Assembly (NCBI RefSeq): GCF_014930455.1
Contig: NZ_JAAIYO010000001.1
Location: 1,302,001 to 1,366,000 of the forward strand
Source: Corallococcus soli
GTDB taxonomy: Bacteria; Myxococcota; Myxococcia; Myxococcales; Myxococcaceae
DNA length: 64,000 bases
Reading direction: 5' to 3'
The position numbers and the translations under genes were made by a program. Under the pieces are notes generated by a model. It did not search any database and had not been told where the DNA came from. It saw only the letters and a list, made by a program, of their open reading frames with translations. Position 1 is the stretch's first letter. The number at the start of each line of letters is the position of its first letter. This document shows, piece after piece, positions 8,472 to 18,149 of the stretch.

Positions 8472-10124
8472 GTGGGACGTGGTTCCGCGGCGCGGTGGCT
8501 GACAGGGTTCTTCGTCTGGGCGCTGCTGGGCCTGGGGGCTGGCTGCGACCCAGGCGTGGAGCTGACGCCCTGTGCTCGCGACTGCGAGGGCGCGGCCTGC
8601 GCGGCGTGCGTCTCCACCGTGCCCGACGAGGCGCTCCGGCCCACGCTGGCGTGTGATGAACTCCCCGCGCAGGGCCGGTGCCTGGGGCCTCGCGTGCTGG
8701 AGCGCTGTGAGGTCGGCGTCGTGCACCGGGAGGACTGCGGCGCGGACTCCGCCTGCGTCGAAACCCCCATGGCGGCCTGTGTCTCCGGGCTGGCCTGTGT
8801 GGATGGCGTCTCACGGTGCACGGAGGCCCGGAGCTTGGAGGTGTGCACGAACGGCCAGTGGTCCGCGCGGGCGTGCGACTCCGGCTGTGAGGCCGCGCCG
8901 GGCCGGGGCTTCTGCGGCGCACCGGGCCCCACGCTGAGCGGCACTGTGCACTACGCCCGCCGCTTCCCGGATGCGGCGTTCCGGACGTGGACCTCCGAGG
9001 CGGAGCCCGTGCCCGCGCGGGGCTTCCTCATCATGTCCTTCCAGGGCGACACGCCGCTGGACTCGCAGGTGACGGACGAGGCCGGCCGCTACACGCTGAA
9101 GGTGCCCGCGTCCCCTCGCGAGGACGACCGCATCGTCGTGTACGCGGCGGGGAGGGGGCGCGACGGCGCCGTGGCCTACGCGGTGGCGGACCCGGACCTC
9201 CCGGACACGCAACGGGTGCCGACGCCGCCGGGCGAAGCCGCGCGCATCTGGAGCTGGGCGCGCACGACGCGCGAGCTGTCACGGCAGACGGCCATCACCC
9301 TCACCGAGTCCGAAGGCTCGGGCGCGGCGGCCGTGTTCGACGTGCTGGGCACGGCGTGGCGCCGGATGCGCGAGCGCTACGGCGGGAAGGACGGCCTGCC
9401 CGTGGTGGCGTGGCTGGGCTTCGGCACGTCCTGGTCCTGCGGTGCGTGCTTCGCGCGCTGGCCCGTGACGGCGGCGGGGCGCCGGTGGGACGCGCAGGTG
9501 TGGCTGCCCGGGGACTCGGATGCGGCGTGGTGGTCGGACGCGATGGTGATGCACGAGTTGGGACACTGGGTGATGGCCAGCCGGGGCACCAGCCCCGACG
9601 AAGGGGGCCCGCACTACGTGGGCGTGCCCACCTTCCCGGGACAGGCGTGGAGCGAGGGCTGGGCCACGTGGTTCAGCGCGGATGCCCGGCGCAGTCCGCG
9701 CTACTACGACCGGCAGGGCGGGACGATGTTCTGGGTGGACCTGTCCGCGCGAGCTTCGTCGGTGAGCGCCTGGACGCGGCCCCATGCGGAGGAGGGCCTG
9801 TTGCAGCGCGTGGATGAGAACGAGGTGGCCGCCATCCTCTACCGCACCGCCACCGCTACGCCGTCGAGCCAGCCGCTGTACGACGCGCTCGCCGCGCCCG
9901 CGATGAACCGGGCGCCCTGGGCACGCGGCTACACGCGGCACACCTGGAGCCGGGACGCGCAGGGCGCGCTCACGGACGTGGTGGACACGGGGAAGTCCTC
10001 ACCATTCCTCGCGGACTTCCTGGATGCGTTGGTGTGCCAGGGCTTTCCGCGAGCCCTCGTGGACGCGGCCACGGAGCCCACCGCGGCCTTCCCGTATCCC
10101 AGCCACCAGCCCCTGTGCCCATGA
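8472..10124 (+). CDS. Secreted lipoprotein zinc metalloprotease
   Basis: 550 residues if started at GTG 8472, which gives a short basic-hydrophobic signal ending in the lipobox LGAGC; an ATG at 8349 is in frame but would bury the signal. Order of parts: a Cys-rich region (residues ~30-150, about 20 Cys), a carboxypeptidase-regulatory-like beta-domain (LSGTVHYARRFP...DEAGRYTLKVP), then a catalytic region with HELGH at 361-365 and a downstream WSEGWATWF whose Glu (~395) could be the third zinc ligand, as in gluzincins. Likely an extracellular or surface protease. The target is unknown. Confidence 0.78.
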   Translation: MGRGSAARWLTGFFVWALLGLGAGCDPGVELTPCARDCEGAACAACVSTVPDEALRPTLACDELPAQGRCLGPRVLERCEVGVVHREDCGADSACVETPMAACVSGLACVDGVSRCTEARSLEVCTNGQWSARACDSGCEAAPGRGFCGAPGPTLSGTVHYARRFPDAAFRTWTSEAEPVPARGFLIMSFQGDTPLDSQVTDEAGRYTLKVPASPREDDRIVVYAAGRGRDGAVAYAVADPDLPDTQRVPTPPGEAARIWSWARTTRELSRQTAITLTESEGSGAAAVFDVLGTAWRRMRERYGGKDGLPVVAWLGFGTSWSCGACFARWPVTAAGRRWDAQVWLPGDSDAAWWSDAMVMHELGHWVMASRGTSPDEGGPHYVGVPTFPGQAWSEGWATWFSADARRSPRYYDRQGGTMFWVDLSARASSVSAWTRPHAEEGLLQRVDENEVAAILYRTATATPSSQPLYDALAAPAMNRAPWARGYTRHTWSRDAQGALTDVVDTGKSSPFLADFLDALVCQGFPRALVDAATEPTAAFPYPSHQPLCP

Positions 10125-10218
10125 CGCTGCCGCACGCGAAGCGGCGACGCCGAGAGCCCATGCCGATGACGCCATTCCACGCGGAGCCTCGAAGCCGTGC
10201 TGACGGGGGTTGGCGTCC

Positions 10219-11004
10219 GTGACATTGCCGCGCTCGAAGCTGCGAAGACGGATGGCGGGGGCCGTGCTGGCCCTGGCGCTGATTGGCGCGCTGTCGGCGG
10301 GGATGGCGTCGGGCGTGGAGCGCATGCGGCGCAAGAAGCCGCCCCGTGCCTCCGACGTGGCGACCCCCACGGAAGAGGTCCCTCCGCGCGGTGCCCGGGC
10401 TCCGTCGGCTGTCGCGCACCCGACCGCGATGCATGCCGAACCGGAGGCGTCGCGAAACACGCCGACACGCCAGGGGCATGTCCCCAGGGCCGTGACGCTC
10501 AAGACGCAGGCTCCGGTTCCACCGCCATCGGTCACGGTGCTCGCGCGGGCCTCGAACGAAGAAGCTCCGGACGCGGACGGCACCCAGCCCCCGCCGCCCA
10601 TGTTCGCAGCCACGACCCGGGTTCCCGCGCCCCTGCGCATCTCCTGGCGGGTGGTGGAGTCCAGCGCGGCAACGGTGAAGCTCATCGCGCGGCTGGAGCG
10701 CAGCCCGGGCTTCACCGCGCCCGTGGAGGTGTCGCTGCGCGTGCCGTCGCGGACCCTCCTCCGGGAAGGCCCCACGTCGCCCATCGTGCTGGACGCGGAC
10801 GTCCAGGAGGTCCCCTGGACGCTGGCGCTCACCGGGGACACGGACCCCGAAGAGGACCTGGTGCTGCTGGCGAGCGCGGAAGGCGAATCCTTCGGCGTCC
10901 ACGCGGAGGCGCGCTACCGCTTCGGCCGCGCGCTCGCGGAAGGACCCCGGCCGACTCCCACGGGCCCGCCGCTGCCCGAAGGCTTCATGCGGGCCCGCGA
11001 GTAG
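10219..11004 (+). CDS. Hypothetical single-span envelope protein
   Basis: 261 residues from GTG 10219 (GGGGG nine bases upstream); a TTG nine bases earlier is also possible. One hydrophobic segment (AGAVLALALIGALSAGMASG) acts as signal or anchor, followed by a Pro/Ala-rich linker to about residue 135. A C-terminal domain follows (LRISWRVVESSAATVKLIARLERSPGF, then VEVSLRVPSRT) whose alternating pattern suggests a beta-sandwich. No family recognised. It is convergent with the LamG gene, with only ten bases between them. Confidence 0.65.
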   Translation: MTLPRSKLRRRMAGAVLALALIGALSAGMASGVERMRRKKPPRASDVATPTEEVPPRGARAPSAVAHPTAMHAEPEASRNTPTRQGHVPRAVTLKTQAPVPPPSVTVLARASNEEAPDADGTQPPPPMFAATTRVPAPLRISWRVVESSAATVKLIARLERSPGFTAPVEVSLRVPSRTLLREGPTSPIVLDADVQEVPWTLALTGDTDPEEDLVLLASAEGESFGVHAEARYRFGRALAEGPRPTPTGPPLPEGFMRARE

Positions 11005-11014
11005 GCCGCGGACG

Positions 11015-11743
11015 TCAGTCCAGGTTGAAGTACACGTCGTCGATGGCGCCGTGGAACTGGTCGTTGTTGCTGCCCGCGCTCTTGGCCCCGATGGCGACAG
11101 GCTGGCCCGCCGGGGTGATGTCGTAGGTGCTGGCCAGCACCGCGCTGCCCCGGGCCACGTTGTCGATGAGGATGGTCAGCGTGGTGCTGGTGCGCTGACA
11201 CGTCACCTTGTGCCAGGTGCCGTCCGCGATGCCCACCGACGCCTTGACGATGACCGCGCCCGTGCCGCCCGTGGTGCGCACCACGCAGCTCGGCTTGCCC
11301 GTCGCCGCGTCGTCGAGCTGCAGCTTCCACTGCGGCGTGTTGTAGAGCCCCTTCTGCACCAGGTTGGAGCCGTGGTCCGCGCTCAGCTCCGCGAGCGTGA
11401 CGCGCACGCGCGCGCCGAACGAGAACGGCGCCGTCCCCGGGTTGAGCGACGTGGCGTCCGCCGCGCTGATGAACGCCCTGGCGCACGTCGTCCCGACACA
11501 GACGGGCGGAAAGCGCACGCCCTGGCCGTCGTAGCCCGGCGTCTCGATGATGACGGCGCCACCGTTGCCGCCCTGCGCTGTGCCCGTGTGGCCCTTGCCG
11601 CTGTCGTCCACCACGGTGGTCACCGGGTCCGACACCGACTCGAACTTGTAACGCAGCTTCTGGCTCACCGCGCCCGCGGTCAGCGGCCCCAGCAGCAGCA
11701 CCGCGGCCATTCCCATCCGCACCGGCTGGCTTCGCACCTTCAT
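11015..11743 (-). CDS. Secreted LamG (concanavalin-like) domain protein
   Basis: 242 residues from an ATG with GGAGGAGG upstream. Signal peptide MKVRSQPVRMGMAAVLLLGPLTAGA. The rest is one LamG-like jelly-roll: KLRYKFESVSDPVTTVVDDSGKGHTGTAQG at the start, PFSFGARVRV, then DGTWHKVTCQRTSTTLTILIDNV and FHGAIDDVYFNLD at the end, the usual final strand. Such domains bind carbohydrate or protein outside the cell. It lies just downstream of the TPR gene of the gliding-type operon, with 79 bases between, and has its own ribosome site. Confidence 0.8.
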   Translation of the reverse strand: MKVRSQPVRMGMAAVLLLGPLTAGAVSQKLRYKFESVSDPVTTVVDDSGKGHTGTAQGGNGGAVIIETPGYDGQGVRFPPVCVGTTCARAFISAADATSLNPGTAPFSFGARVRVTLAELSADHGSNLVQKGLYNTPQWKLQLDDAATGKPSCVVRTTGGTGAVIVKASVGIADGTWHKVTCQRTSTTLTILIDNVARGSAVLASTYDITPAGQPVAIGAKSAGSNNDQFHGAIDDVYFNLD

Positions 11744-11822
11744 GACGTGCCTCCTCCTGGACTTCGTGACCGTGCCACTCCAGCACAGCCACGACCCGCC
11801 CAGGAGGGGGGATGCTTCTTCG

Positions 11823-13736
11823 TCAGGGCACGTCGGAGGCGACGAGCTTCTGCAGCGCCGACTTCGCGTCCGCGTGGTCGGGCTGCAGGCGCACCGCGGC
11901 TTCGTATTCCTTCTTCGCCTCGTCCTTGCGGCCCGTGGACTCCAGGAGCTGCGCCAGCGCGAAGTGGGGCTCACCCGCGATGGGGTCCACCTGCGCCGCG
12001 CCCCGGAAGGACTTCTCCGCGTCCTTGGGCTTGCCCTGCCGGTACAGCGTGTGGCCCAGGTACAGCAGGCCCAGCGAGTTGCGCGGCTCCACGGCCAGCA
12101 GGTCGCTCAGCACCTGCACGGCCTTGGATTCGTCACCGCCGCGCAGGTACAGGAAGCCCAGCTCCGCGCGGGCCTCCAACTGCGCGGGGTCCTTCGCCAC
12201 CACCGCCTCCAGCTCCGGCACCGCCAGGTCCGGCCGGCCGCGCCGCGAGTGCAAGATGCCCAGCCGCGCGAGCGCCGCCGTGTCCGCCTCCTCGCCCGAA
12301 GCGGGCGTCAGGAGCTTCTCCGCCTCCACGTAGTCGCCCATGGCCAGCAGCAGGTCCGCGAGCCCCAGCTTCGCCCCGCGGTGGTTCGGATCCTCCTTGA
12401 GCACCGCCTCGTAGAGGGGCCGCGCCTGCGCGCCCACGCGCTTCTTCGCGTAGGCCTCCGCCAGCACCAGCCGGTTCTCCGTCGTGGGCGCCAGCCGCAG
12501 GCTCTCCGTGTACTGCGCGATGGCGCCGTCCAGGTCGCCCTTGGCGCGCAGCGCGTCGCCGTAGCCCGCGCGGGTGCCGGGCTCGTCCGGGAAGGTCTCC
12601 ACCGCCGTCTTCAGCGTGGCCACCGCGTCGTCCACCTTGCCCAGCCCCAGGTACGCGCGCGCGAGGCCCTGGTAGGCCTCCGTCGTCTTCTTGCCGTCGT
12701 CGGCGCTCTTCTCGATGGCCTTCTGGAACGCGGTCACCGCCTGCGTCTTCTTGCCCTGCGCGAGGTAGAGCTGGCCCAGCTGCGTGTACGGGCCGCTCGC
12801 GCGGCGGGGCTCCAGCAGCAGGGCTTTCTCGAAGGCGCGCGTCGCCCGGGCGTTCTCACCCAACTGGAAGCACACGAGCCCCAGGTTGAAGTGCGCTTCC
12901 GCGTACTTCGGATCCAACGCGATGGCGCGGGTGAAGGCCTCCGCCGCCTTGCGCGCGTTGCCCTGGCCGTCCAGCACCACGCCCAGGTTGTTCTGTGCCC
13001 GCGCGTGCTTGGGGTCCGCCTTGATGGCGGCGTGATACTCCGCGAACGCCCCCGCCGCGTCGTTCTCCCGCATCAGGATGACGCCCAGGTTGTAGTGCGC
13101 CTCCGCGTCGCCGTCCTTCTGGCGCAGCGCCTCGCGCAGCGTCTCCTTGGCCTCCGCGTTCTGGCCCTTCTCCGCCAGCGCCTTGCCCAGGTTCACCCGC
13201 GCGACGTGCAGCTTCCCGTCCAGCTTCAGCGCCTCGCGGTACGCTTCGATGGCGTCGTCCGTGCGGTTCGCGCGCTGGAGCACCTCGCCCAGGTTGAAGC
13301 GCAGCTCCGCGTCCTGCGGCGCCAGCTCCGTCGCCACCGAGTACTGGGTGATGGCCTGGTCCATGTCGTCCTGGATGCGCGCCAGCAGGCCGCGCTCCGA
13401 GCGCAGCGTGGCCTCTTCCGGGAAGCCGGCCAGCGCCGCGTCCAGCACCGCCTTCGCCTTGTCCACGTCGCCCGACAGGCGCAGGGCGCGCGCCAGGGCC
13501 ACCCTCGCCGGCACGCCGTCCGGGGTCAGGCCCACCAGCTTCGTCAGCGGGGCCAGCGCGCGGCGCGGCTGGTTCTGCGACAGGAAGGCCGTGCCCAGCC
13601 TGTAGAGCGCGTCCGGGTCGTCCGGCAGCTTGTCCGCGCGGGTGGCGGTCACGACGGGCTTCTCTGGAGGCGCGGCCTCCGGAGCGGGGGCCTGGGCAGC
13701 GAGCAGCTGGAGGATGAGGACGGTGGCGTTCGTCAT
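11823..13736 (-). CDS. TPR repeat protein, last gene of the Glt-type operon
   Basis: 637 residues. After a short hydrophobic N-terminus (MTNATVLILQLLAAQAPAPEA) nearly the whole protein is tetratricopeptide repeats, with units such as AEAHYNLGVILMRENDAAGAFAEYHAAIKADPKHA and KYAEAHFNLGLVCFQLGENARATRAFEKALLLEP; I estimate 14 or more units. ATG 13736 overlaps the previous stop (TGATG); a GTG three bases earlier is possible. Probably a periplasmic scaffold of the same complex. GltC and GltI of M. xanthus are also TPR proteins, but I cannot say which, if either, this corresponds to. Confidence 0.82.
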   Translation of the reverse strand: MTNATVLILQLLAAQAPAPEAAPPEKPVVTATRADKLPDDPDALYRLGTAFLSQNQPRRALAPLTKLVGLTPDGVPARVALARALRLSGDVDKAKAVLDAALAGFPEEATLRSERGLLARIQDDMDQAITQYSVATELAPQDAELRFNLGEVLQRANRTDDAIEAYREALKLDGKLHVARVNLGKALAEKGQNAEAKETLREALRQKDGDAEAHYNLGVILMRENDAAGAFAEYHAAIKADPKHARAQNNLGVVLDGQGNARKAAEAFTRAIALDPKYAEAHFNLGLVCFQLGENARATRAFEKALLLEPRRASGPYTQLGQLYLAQGKKTQAVTAFQKAIEKSADDGKKTTEAYQGLARAYLGLGKVDDAVATLKTAVETFPDEPGTRAGYGDALRAKGDLDGAIAQYTESLRLAPTTENRLVLAEAYAKKRVGAQARPLYEAVLKEDPNHRGAKLGLADLLLAMGDYVEAEKLLTPASGEEADTAALARLGILHSRRGRPDLAVPELEAVVAKDPAQLEARAELGFLYLRGGDESKAVQVLSDLLAVEPRNSLGLLYLGHTLYRQGKPKDAEKSFRGAAQVDPIAGEPHFALAQLLESTGRKDEAKKEYEAAVRLQPDHADAKSALQKLVASDVP

Positions 13737-14374
13737 CACAGGTTCTCCACGTAGGGGCTGGCGCGTGCGTCGAAGGTCTTCTTCGCGAGGGCGGCCTTCT
13801 TCGCCTCCCAGGCCTCCTTCGCGGTCTGCGCTTCCTTGGTGTCCTCGGCAAGCGCGGCGCGCTCTTCCTTCACCGCCGCTTCACACTCGGACAGTTGCTC
13901 TTCGTAATCCTTGGGCTCCAGGCGTTCACTGCCCTGCACCTTCGCCTTGCGCGCGGCTGTCAATCGCGCCAGCTCGAACTTCGCGAATGCACAACGAAGC
14001 GCCAGCTTCTCCACGTCGCGCAGGCCCACGTTGAGGCGCTGGTGCGCGCGCAGGAACTCCACGCGGGACTCGGACTCCGCGATGGCCAGCTGCGCCACCT
14101 CGCGCGACGACGCGTCCGGGGCGCGGTCCTCCTCGTCCTCGGCGGCCTCCTGGCGGGACTTCGCCCGGCGGATGTTGTCCCGCGCGCGGTTGACCTCGTT
14201 GTCCGCTTCATCCACGCGGTCGATGGCCAGCGCCAGGTCGTTCTCCGCCTCCAGCAGCTCGATGCGCGTCTCGTACGGCAGCTTCTTCACCAGCGAGTCC
14301 GGCACGCGCATGCCGTAGCTGGGGCCGCAGGCGGAGGCCAGGAGGGTCAGGCTGAACAGCAGGGTGCGCTTCAT
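13736..14374 (-). CDS. Coiled-coil lipoprotein in Glt-type operon
   Basis: 212 residues. Signal peptide MKRTLLFSLTLLASACG with lipobox SAC. The mature protein is almost entirely charged alpha-helix (LEAENDLALAIDRVDEADNEV, EQLSECEAAVKEERAALAED), predicted coiled coil, with two Cys in the mature chain (ALRCAF, LSECEA). ATG 14374 overlaps the stop of the upstream lipoprotein gene by four bases, and its own stop overlaps the TPR gene's ATG. Probably a periplasm-facing, lipid-anchored spacer or adaptor of the complex. Confidence 0.75.
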   Translation of the reverse strand: MKRTLLFSLTLLASACGPSYGMRVPDSLVKKLPYETRIELLEAENDLALAIDRVDEADNEVNRARDNIRRAKSRQEAAEDEEDRAPDASSREVAQLAIAESESRVEFLRAHQRLNVGLRDVEKLALRCAFAKFELARLTAARKAKVQGSERLEPKDYEEQLSECEAAVKEERAALAEDTKEAQTAKEAWEAKKAALAKKTFDARASPYVENL

Positions 14375-14874
14375 GGAGCGGTCGCCTCGAAGCGGCCGAA
14401 GATGGTGCGGCCGGAGTAGACGTCGGTGCCGTTGACGAAGGTGACGTTGAATTCGCCCGACACGCGGTCACCGGGGTTTTTCGGAAGGGACTTCACGAAG
14501 AGGTTGCCGCGCGCCAGCAGCGGGAAGGGGCGCACCGGTTCATCCAGCACGCTGCGGTCCACGCTGCCCCGCTGCGAGCCGTCGTCCAGCGCCTGCGCCA
14601 GGTCGATGTCCAGCGAACCCGCGTACGCCGGGTCCTCTGGCAGCATGTCCGCCACGCGGGCGCTCACCTTGAGCACCACGTCCTGCCCGGTGCCCTGCGT
14701 GTCGACGAAGCTCACCGCCAGCGAGCCCTCCGCCAGCCGCGCCTCCGCCCGCTGGTAGCGCAGGTCCAGCAGCGGCGTCACGCTGCCCTCCAGCGCGCCG
14801 CCCTCGCCCTCGCCACACGCGGCGGTGGCGAGCGCGAACAGCGCCGGGGCGATGAAGCGAAGGCGCGCGCTCAC
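14371..14874 (-). CDS. Lipoprotein, beta-rich, in Glt-type operon
   Basis: 167 residues from GTG 14874, which overlaps the gltD-like stop as GTGA and has GGAAGG seven bases upstream; a GTG six bases earlier is a weaker choice. Lipobox LATAAC. The mature part is predicted beta-structure with ALEGSVTPLLDL near the start and VSGEFNVTFVNGTDVYSGRTIFGRFEATA at the end. The same two blocks occur in the lipoprotein at 42493-43044, so the two are paralogues. No named family is recognised. Confidence 0.75.
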   Translation of the reverse strand: MSARLRFIAPALFALATAACGEGEGGALEGSVTPLLDLRYQRAEARLAEGSLAVSFVDTQGTGQDVVLKVSARVADMLPEDPAYAGSLDIDLAQALDDGSQRGSVDRSVLDEPVRPFPLLARGNLFVKSLPKNPGDRVSGEFNVTFVNGTDVYSGRTIFGRFEATAP

Positions 14875-17800
14875 TTGCACGCCTTCCAGCCCGTGTCCAC
14901 GTCCGGACCGTTGAGCGTGCCCATGTCCTTGAGCACGGCCAGCTCGCGGCGCGCGCCGTCCGTGTCGCCGAAGCGGCAGCGCAGCGCGGCCAGGTTGAGG
15001 CGGGCCTTGTCGTAGGTGGGGTCCGCCTCCAGCGCCTTGGCGTACGCGGCCCGGGCGCCCATCGCGTCACCCTGGTTGAGCATGGCCCAGCCCAGCGCGG
15101 CGTGCGCGGAGGCGCGCGTGTCCTGCAGCTCCGTCACGCGGCCGAAGGTGAGCTGCGCCATGCCGTACTGGTGCGCGTCCAGGTAGCCCATGCCCAGGGC
15201 CTCCAGCGCTTCGGCGGACAGCACCTTCTCCGCCTTCTTGCGCAGGTCCTCCAGGGCCGCGGGCTGCGTGGGCGCGGCGGGCGACGGCACCGGCAGCGCG
15301 GCCACGTCCGTGCGGTTGCGGCAGCCCAGCACCGCCGCGTTGAAGACCTCCAGCGACTCCGCGCGGGACAGGCACGCCTTGAACGCGTCATCCGAGCGGG
15401 ACTTCAGCGGTCCCACCTGCTGCTTCACCGCGTCCTGGAACTGCTTCGTCTCCGCGGCGGACAGCCCGCCCGGCACCGGCGTCTGGTCCACCACGTCCGC
15501 GATGTGGCCGTACGCCAGGGCGATCTTCCACAGCGACGCCACCGCCCACTCCGGATACCCGAGCGACGCGGCCTGCGTGTACACGCCCTCCATGGCCTGG
15601 AGCGCGGCGACCTTCTCCTCCACCTTGTCGGCGGGCAGGTCCTTGTAGCCCCGGAAGAGGATCTCCCCCAGGTACCACAGCCCCTTGGCGGCTTCTTCCG
15701 ACTGGCCGTTGGGGCCCTGCACCGCGGCGGTGAGGGTGGCGATGAGCGCGTCGGGGCTCGCCGTGGGCGCCGTCACCGCCTGCACCTCCGCGAGCACCGC
15801 GGCGGCCGCCACGTTGTTCTTGTCCAGCCGCAGCGCGGTCTCCGCGGTCGTCTTCGCCCGCGCGTAGTCCTTCTGCTTCAGGCGCGTCTCGGCGAGCAGC
15901 GACAGCACCTCGCCCTTGCGCGCGCCCGCGGACTCCGCCGCCGTCTCCAGGTTGCGGGACGCTTCCCTGTATTCGCCCAGCGCCAGCCGCAGCCGCGCGC
16001 CGGCCATCCAGCCGTCCACCGCCGCCAGGTCGCCGCCCAGCTTCTGGCCCACCTGTTCGAACCAGCTGGCGGCCTCCGTGAAGGCCGCCGCTTCGGCCGA
16101 GTGCCGGCCCAGCGTCAGCAGCACGTCCGACAGGTACTGGCTCTTCGGGTAGGACTGCACCAGCTTCGTGCCCAGCTCGCGCTCGCGGGGCAGGTCGCGC
16201 TTCTCGCGCGCCGCGGTGAACGCGCCATAGAGCGCCTTCTCGCCAATGTCGGTGTTCTTGTTCTCGTCCGCGACCTTCATCAGGCCGGAGATGACGTCGC
16301 CCGTCTCCTGGGCGCTCTGCAGGGCCAGCTCGTCCAGCGCCTCGGACTTGCTCTGCGTGAGGATCTTCTGCACCTCGCCGCGGAAGTTGGCCGGCAGCGA
16401 CGACGCGAGGAACTTGCGCCCCGTCTCATCCAGCTTCTTGAAGTCGTTCACCTGCCGGAGGCTGTCCAGCGCCAGGTTGCCCGCCACCGGCGCGTCCTTG
16501 TACTGGGGATGCGCCAGCGCGAACGCGGTGAACAGCTCCGCGGCCTTCGGGTAGTCGCCGTCCTCGTAGTAGGCGCGCGCGATGTTGAACTTCACGTCCA
16601 GCACATGCGGGCTCTGCGGGTAGCGCGACACGTACGTGCCGCCCAGCAGCTTCAGCGCCTGGCGCGCGTCGGCGACCTCGAAGGCGTTGCGGCGGAGGGC
16701 CTCCTCGGGCTTGAGCGTGGAGAAGTGGGCCAGCAGCGCGCCGTACATGGCCGCGTCCACCGCCTTCTCGTCCTTCGCCTTGGCCTTGTCCTCGTAGCGG
16801 GCCAGCTCCTCGAACTGGCGCGCGGCGTCCGGGAACTCCTTCGCCGCGAAGAGCGCGTCCGCGCGGTTCTTCATGATGGGCCGCACGTACTGCTCCGGCC
16901 GGAACAGGCCCAGGTACTCGCGGTAGGCCGCCGCGGCCTTCACGTACAGGTCGCGCTCGTCCTTCTTCTGCGCCGCCAGGTGCACCTGGGTGGACAGGTC
17001 GCGCGCCATCTCCTCCAGCTCCACCAGCTGCTTCTTGCGGTCCGTCTCCGCCAGCTCCGGGTCCGTCTTGCTCTGCACCGCGGCGCGCACCAGGAAGCGC
17101 AGGTCCTCCGGCTCCGGCAGCACCTTGCCCTTGGCGGCCTTGAGCGAGTCGTACAGCTTCTGGCTGCGCTCCAGGTCCAGCTCCGGGTCCGGCTGCACTT
17201 CCATCAGCTTGCGCAGCGTGGGGATGGCCCACTCGTACTGCTGCTTGATGAAGTAGCGGTTGCCCAGCTTGTCCAGCGCGAGCGCGTACGTGGCGCGGCT
17301 GTCGCTGAGCTTCTCGAAGTAGTTGAGCGCGCCCTTGGGGGGCTTGGCCTCCGTGTAGCTGTACACCAGGTCCAGCAGCGCCTCGCGCTTGACGTTGAGC
17401 GCCTTCTTCACGTCCGTGCCGGGCAGGGGCGCGCTGGCGGCCGCCGCCTCGAAGAACGTGACGGCCTCCGCGTGCTTGGCCTGGTTCACGCGGATCCAGC
17501 CCATCTTGTAGCGGGCCAGGTCGTGCACCGGCGACGGCGGCAACTCCAGGATGGCCTGGTAGTGCTTCTCCGCCTCGACGAGGTCCGCCTTGTCGAAGAA
17601 GTGGTCGCCCAGAATCTGCTCGGACTCCAGCCGCAGCGGGCTGTTGGGGTACTTGCGCGTCAGGTCCCCCAGCGTCTTGAGCATCTCGTCGAACTGGCCC
17701 AGCTCGCGCTGCTCGTGCGCCAGGTAGAACGTCACCTGGTCGCCGTCCTTGAAGTCCGGGTACTCGCGCAGCAGGCGGTAGTACATCTGCACCGCCTTCT

Positions 17801-18149
17801 GCTTCATCAGGCGCGTCTCCGGGGAGACGATGGCGCCCGACGCGCCCTCCGGCCGCTCCTCGGCCTGGAGGTAGTACACGTAGCGGCTCTTCTCCACGTA
17901 CAGCTCCGCCAGCCGGAACTGGAGGTCCGGGAGGTAGGGCGCGTTGCGGCTCTTGGAGATGAGCTTCTCCGTCTCCCCGATGGAGCGGTCCACCTTGAAG
18001 ATGTCGCGCTTGAGCTTGGCGATGAGCTCGTCGCGCTCCTTCGCCTTGGAGACGATGGGGTTGAGGTTCGGCCCGGCGCGGCCGGCGGCGCCAGGGGCAG
18101 CGGCCGCGAGCATCGCGGCGGTGATGAGGCCGGTGAACGGGCCGGTCAT
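14871..18149 (-). CDS. gltD: Large periplasmic TPR protein, GltD/AgmU-like
   Basis: 1092 residues from ATG 18149 (GAGG seven bases upstream; overlaps the upstream stop as ATGA). After a signal peptide comes a helical region containing KLKRDIFKVDRSIGETEKLI and LPDLQFRLAELYVEKSRYVYYL, then many degenerate TPR units to the C-terminus (SAHAALGWAMLNQGDAMGARAAYAKALEADPTY). Size, export and place beside gltG- and gltE-like genes fit GltD (AgmU), the periplasmic TPR protein of the M. xanthus gliding complex. The Nfs sporulation system has a homologous protein, so orthology is not settled from sequence alone. Confidence 0.68.
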   Translation of the reverse strand: MTGPFTGLITAAMLAAAAPGAAGRAGPNLNPIVSKAKERDELIAKLKRDIFKVDRSIGETEKLISKSRNAPYLPDLQFRLAELYVEKSRYVYYLQAEERPEGASGAIVSPETRLMKQKAVQMYYRLLREYPDFKDGDQVTFYLAHEQRELGQFDEMLKTLGDLTRKYPNSPLRLESEQILGDHFFDKADLVEAEKHYQAILELPPSPVHDLARYKMGWIRVNQAKHAEAVTFFEAAAASAPLPGTDVKKALNVKREALLDLVYSYTEAKPPKGALNYFEKLSDSRATYALALDKLGNRYFIKQQYEWAIPTLRKLMEVQPDPELDLERSQKLYDSLKAAKGKVLPEPEDLRFLVRAAVQSKTDPELAETDRKKQLVELEEMARDLSTQVHLAAQKKDERDLYVKAAAAYREYLGLFRPEQYVRPIMKNRADALFAAKEFPDAARQFEELARYEDKAKAKDEKAVDAAMYGALLAHFSTLKPEEALRRNAFEVADARQALKLLGGTYVSRYPQSPHVLDVKFNIARAYYEDGDYPKAAELFTAFALAHPQYKDAPVAGNLALDSLRQVNDFKKLDETGRKFLASSLPANFRGEVQKILTQSKSEALDELALQSAQETGDVISGLMKVADENKNTDIGEKALYGAFTAAREKRDLPRERELGTKLVQSYPKSQYLSDVLLTLGRHSAEAAAFTEAASWFEQVGQKLGGDLAAVDGWMAGARLRLALGEYREASRNLETAAESAGARKGEVLSLLAETRLKQKDYARAKTTAETALRLDKNNVAAAAVLAEVQAVTAPTASPDALIATLTAAVQGPNGQSEEAAKGLWYLGEILFRGYKDLPADKVEEKVAALQAMEGVYTQAASLGYPEWAVASLWKIALAYGHIADVVDQTPVPGGLSAAETKQFQDAVKQQVGPLKSRSDDAFKACLSRAESLEVFNAAVLGCRNRTDVAALPVPSPAAPTQPAALEDLRKKAEKVLSAEALEALGMGYLDAHQYGMAQLTFGRVTELQDTRASAHAALGWAMLNQGDAMGARAAYAKALEADPTYDKARLNLAALRCRFGDTDGARRELAVLKDMGTLNGPDVDTGWKACK

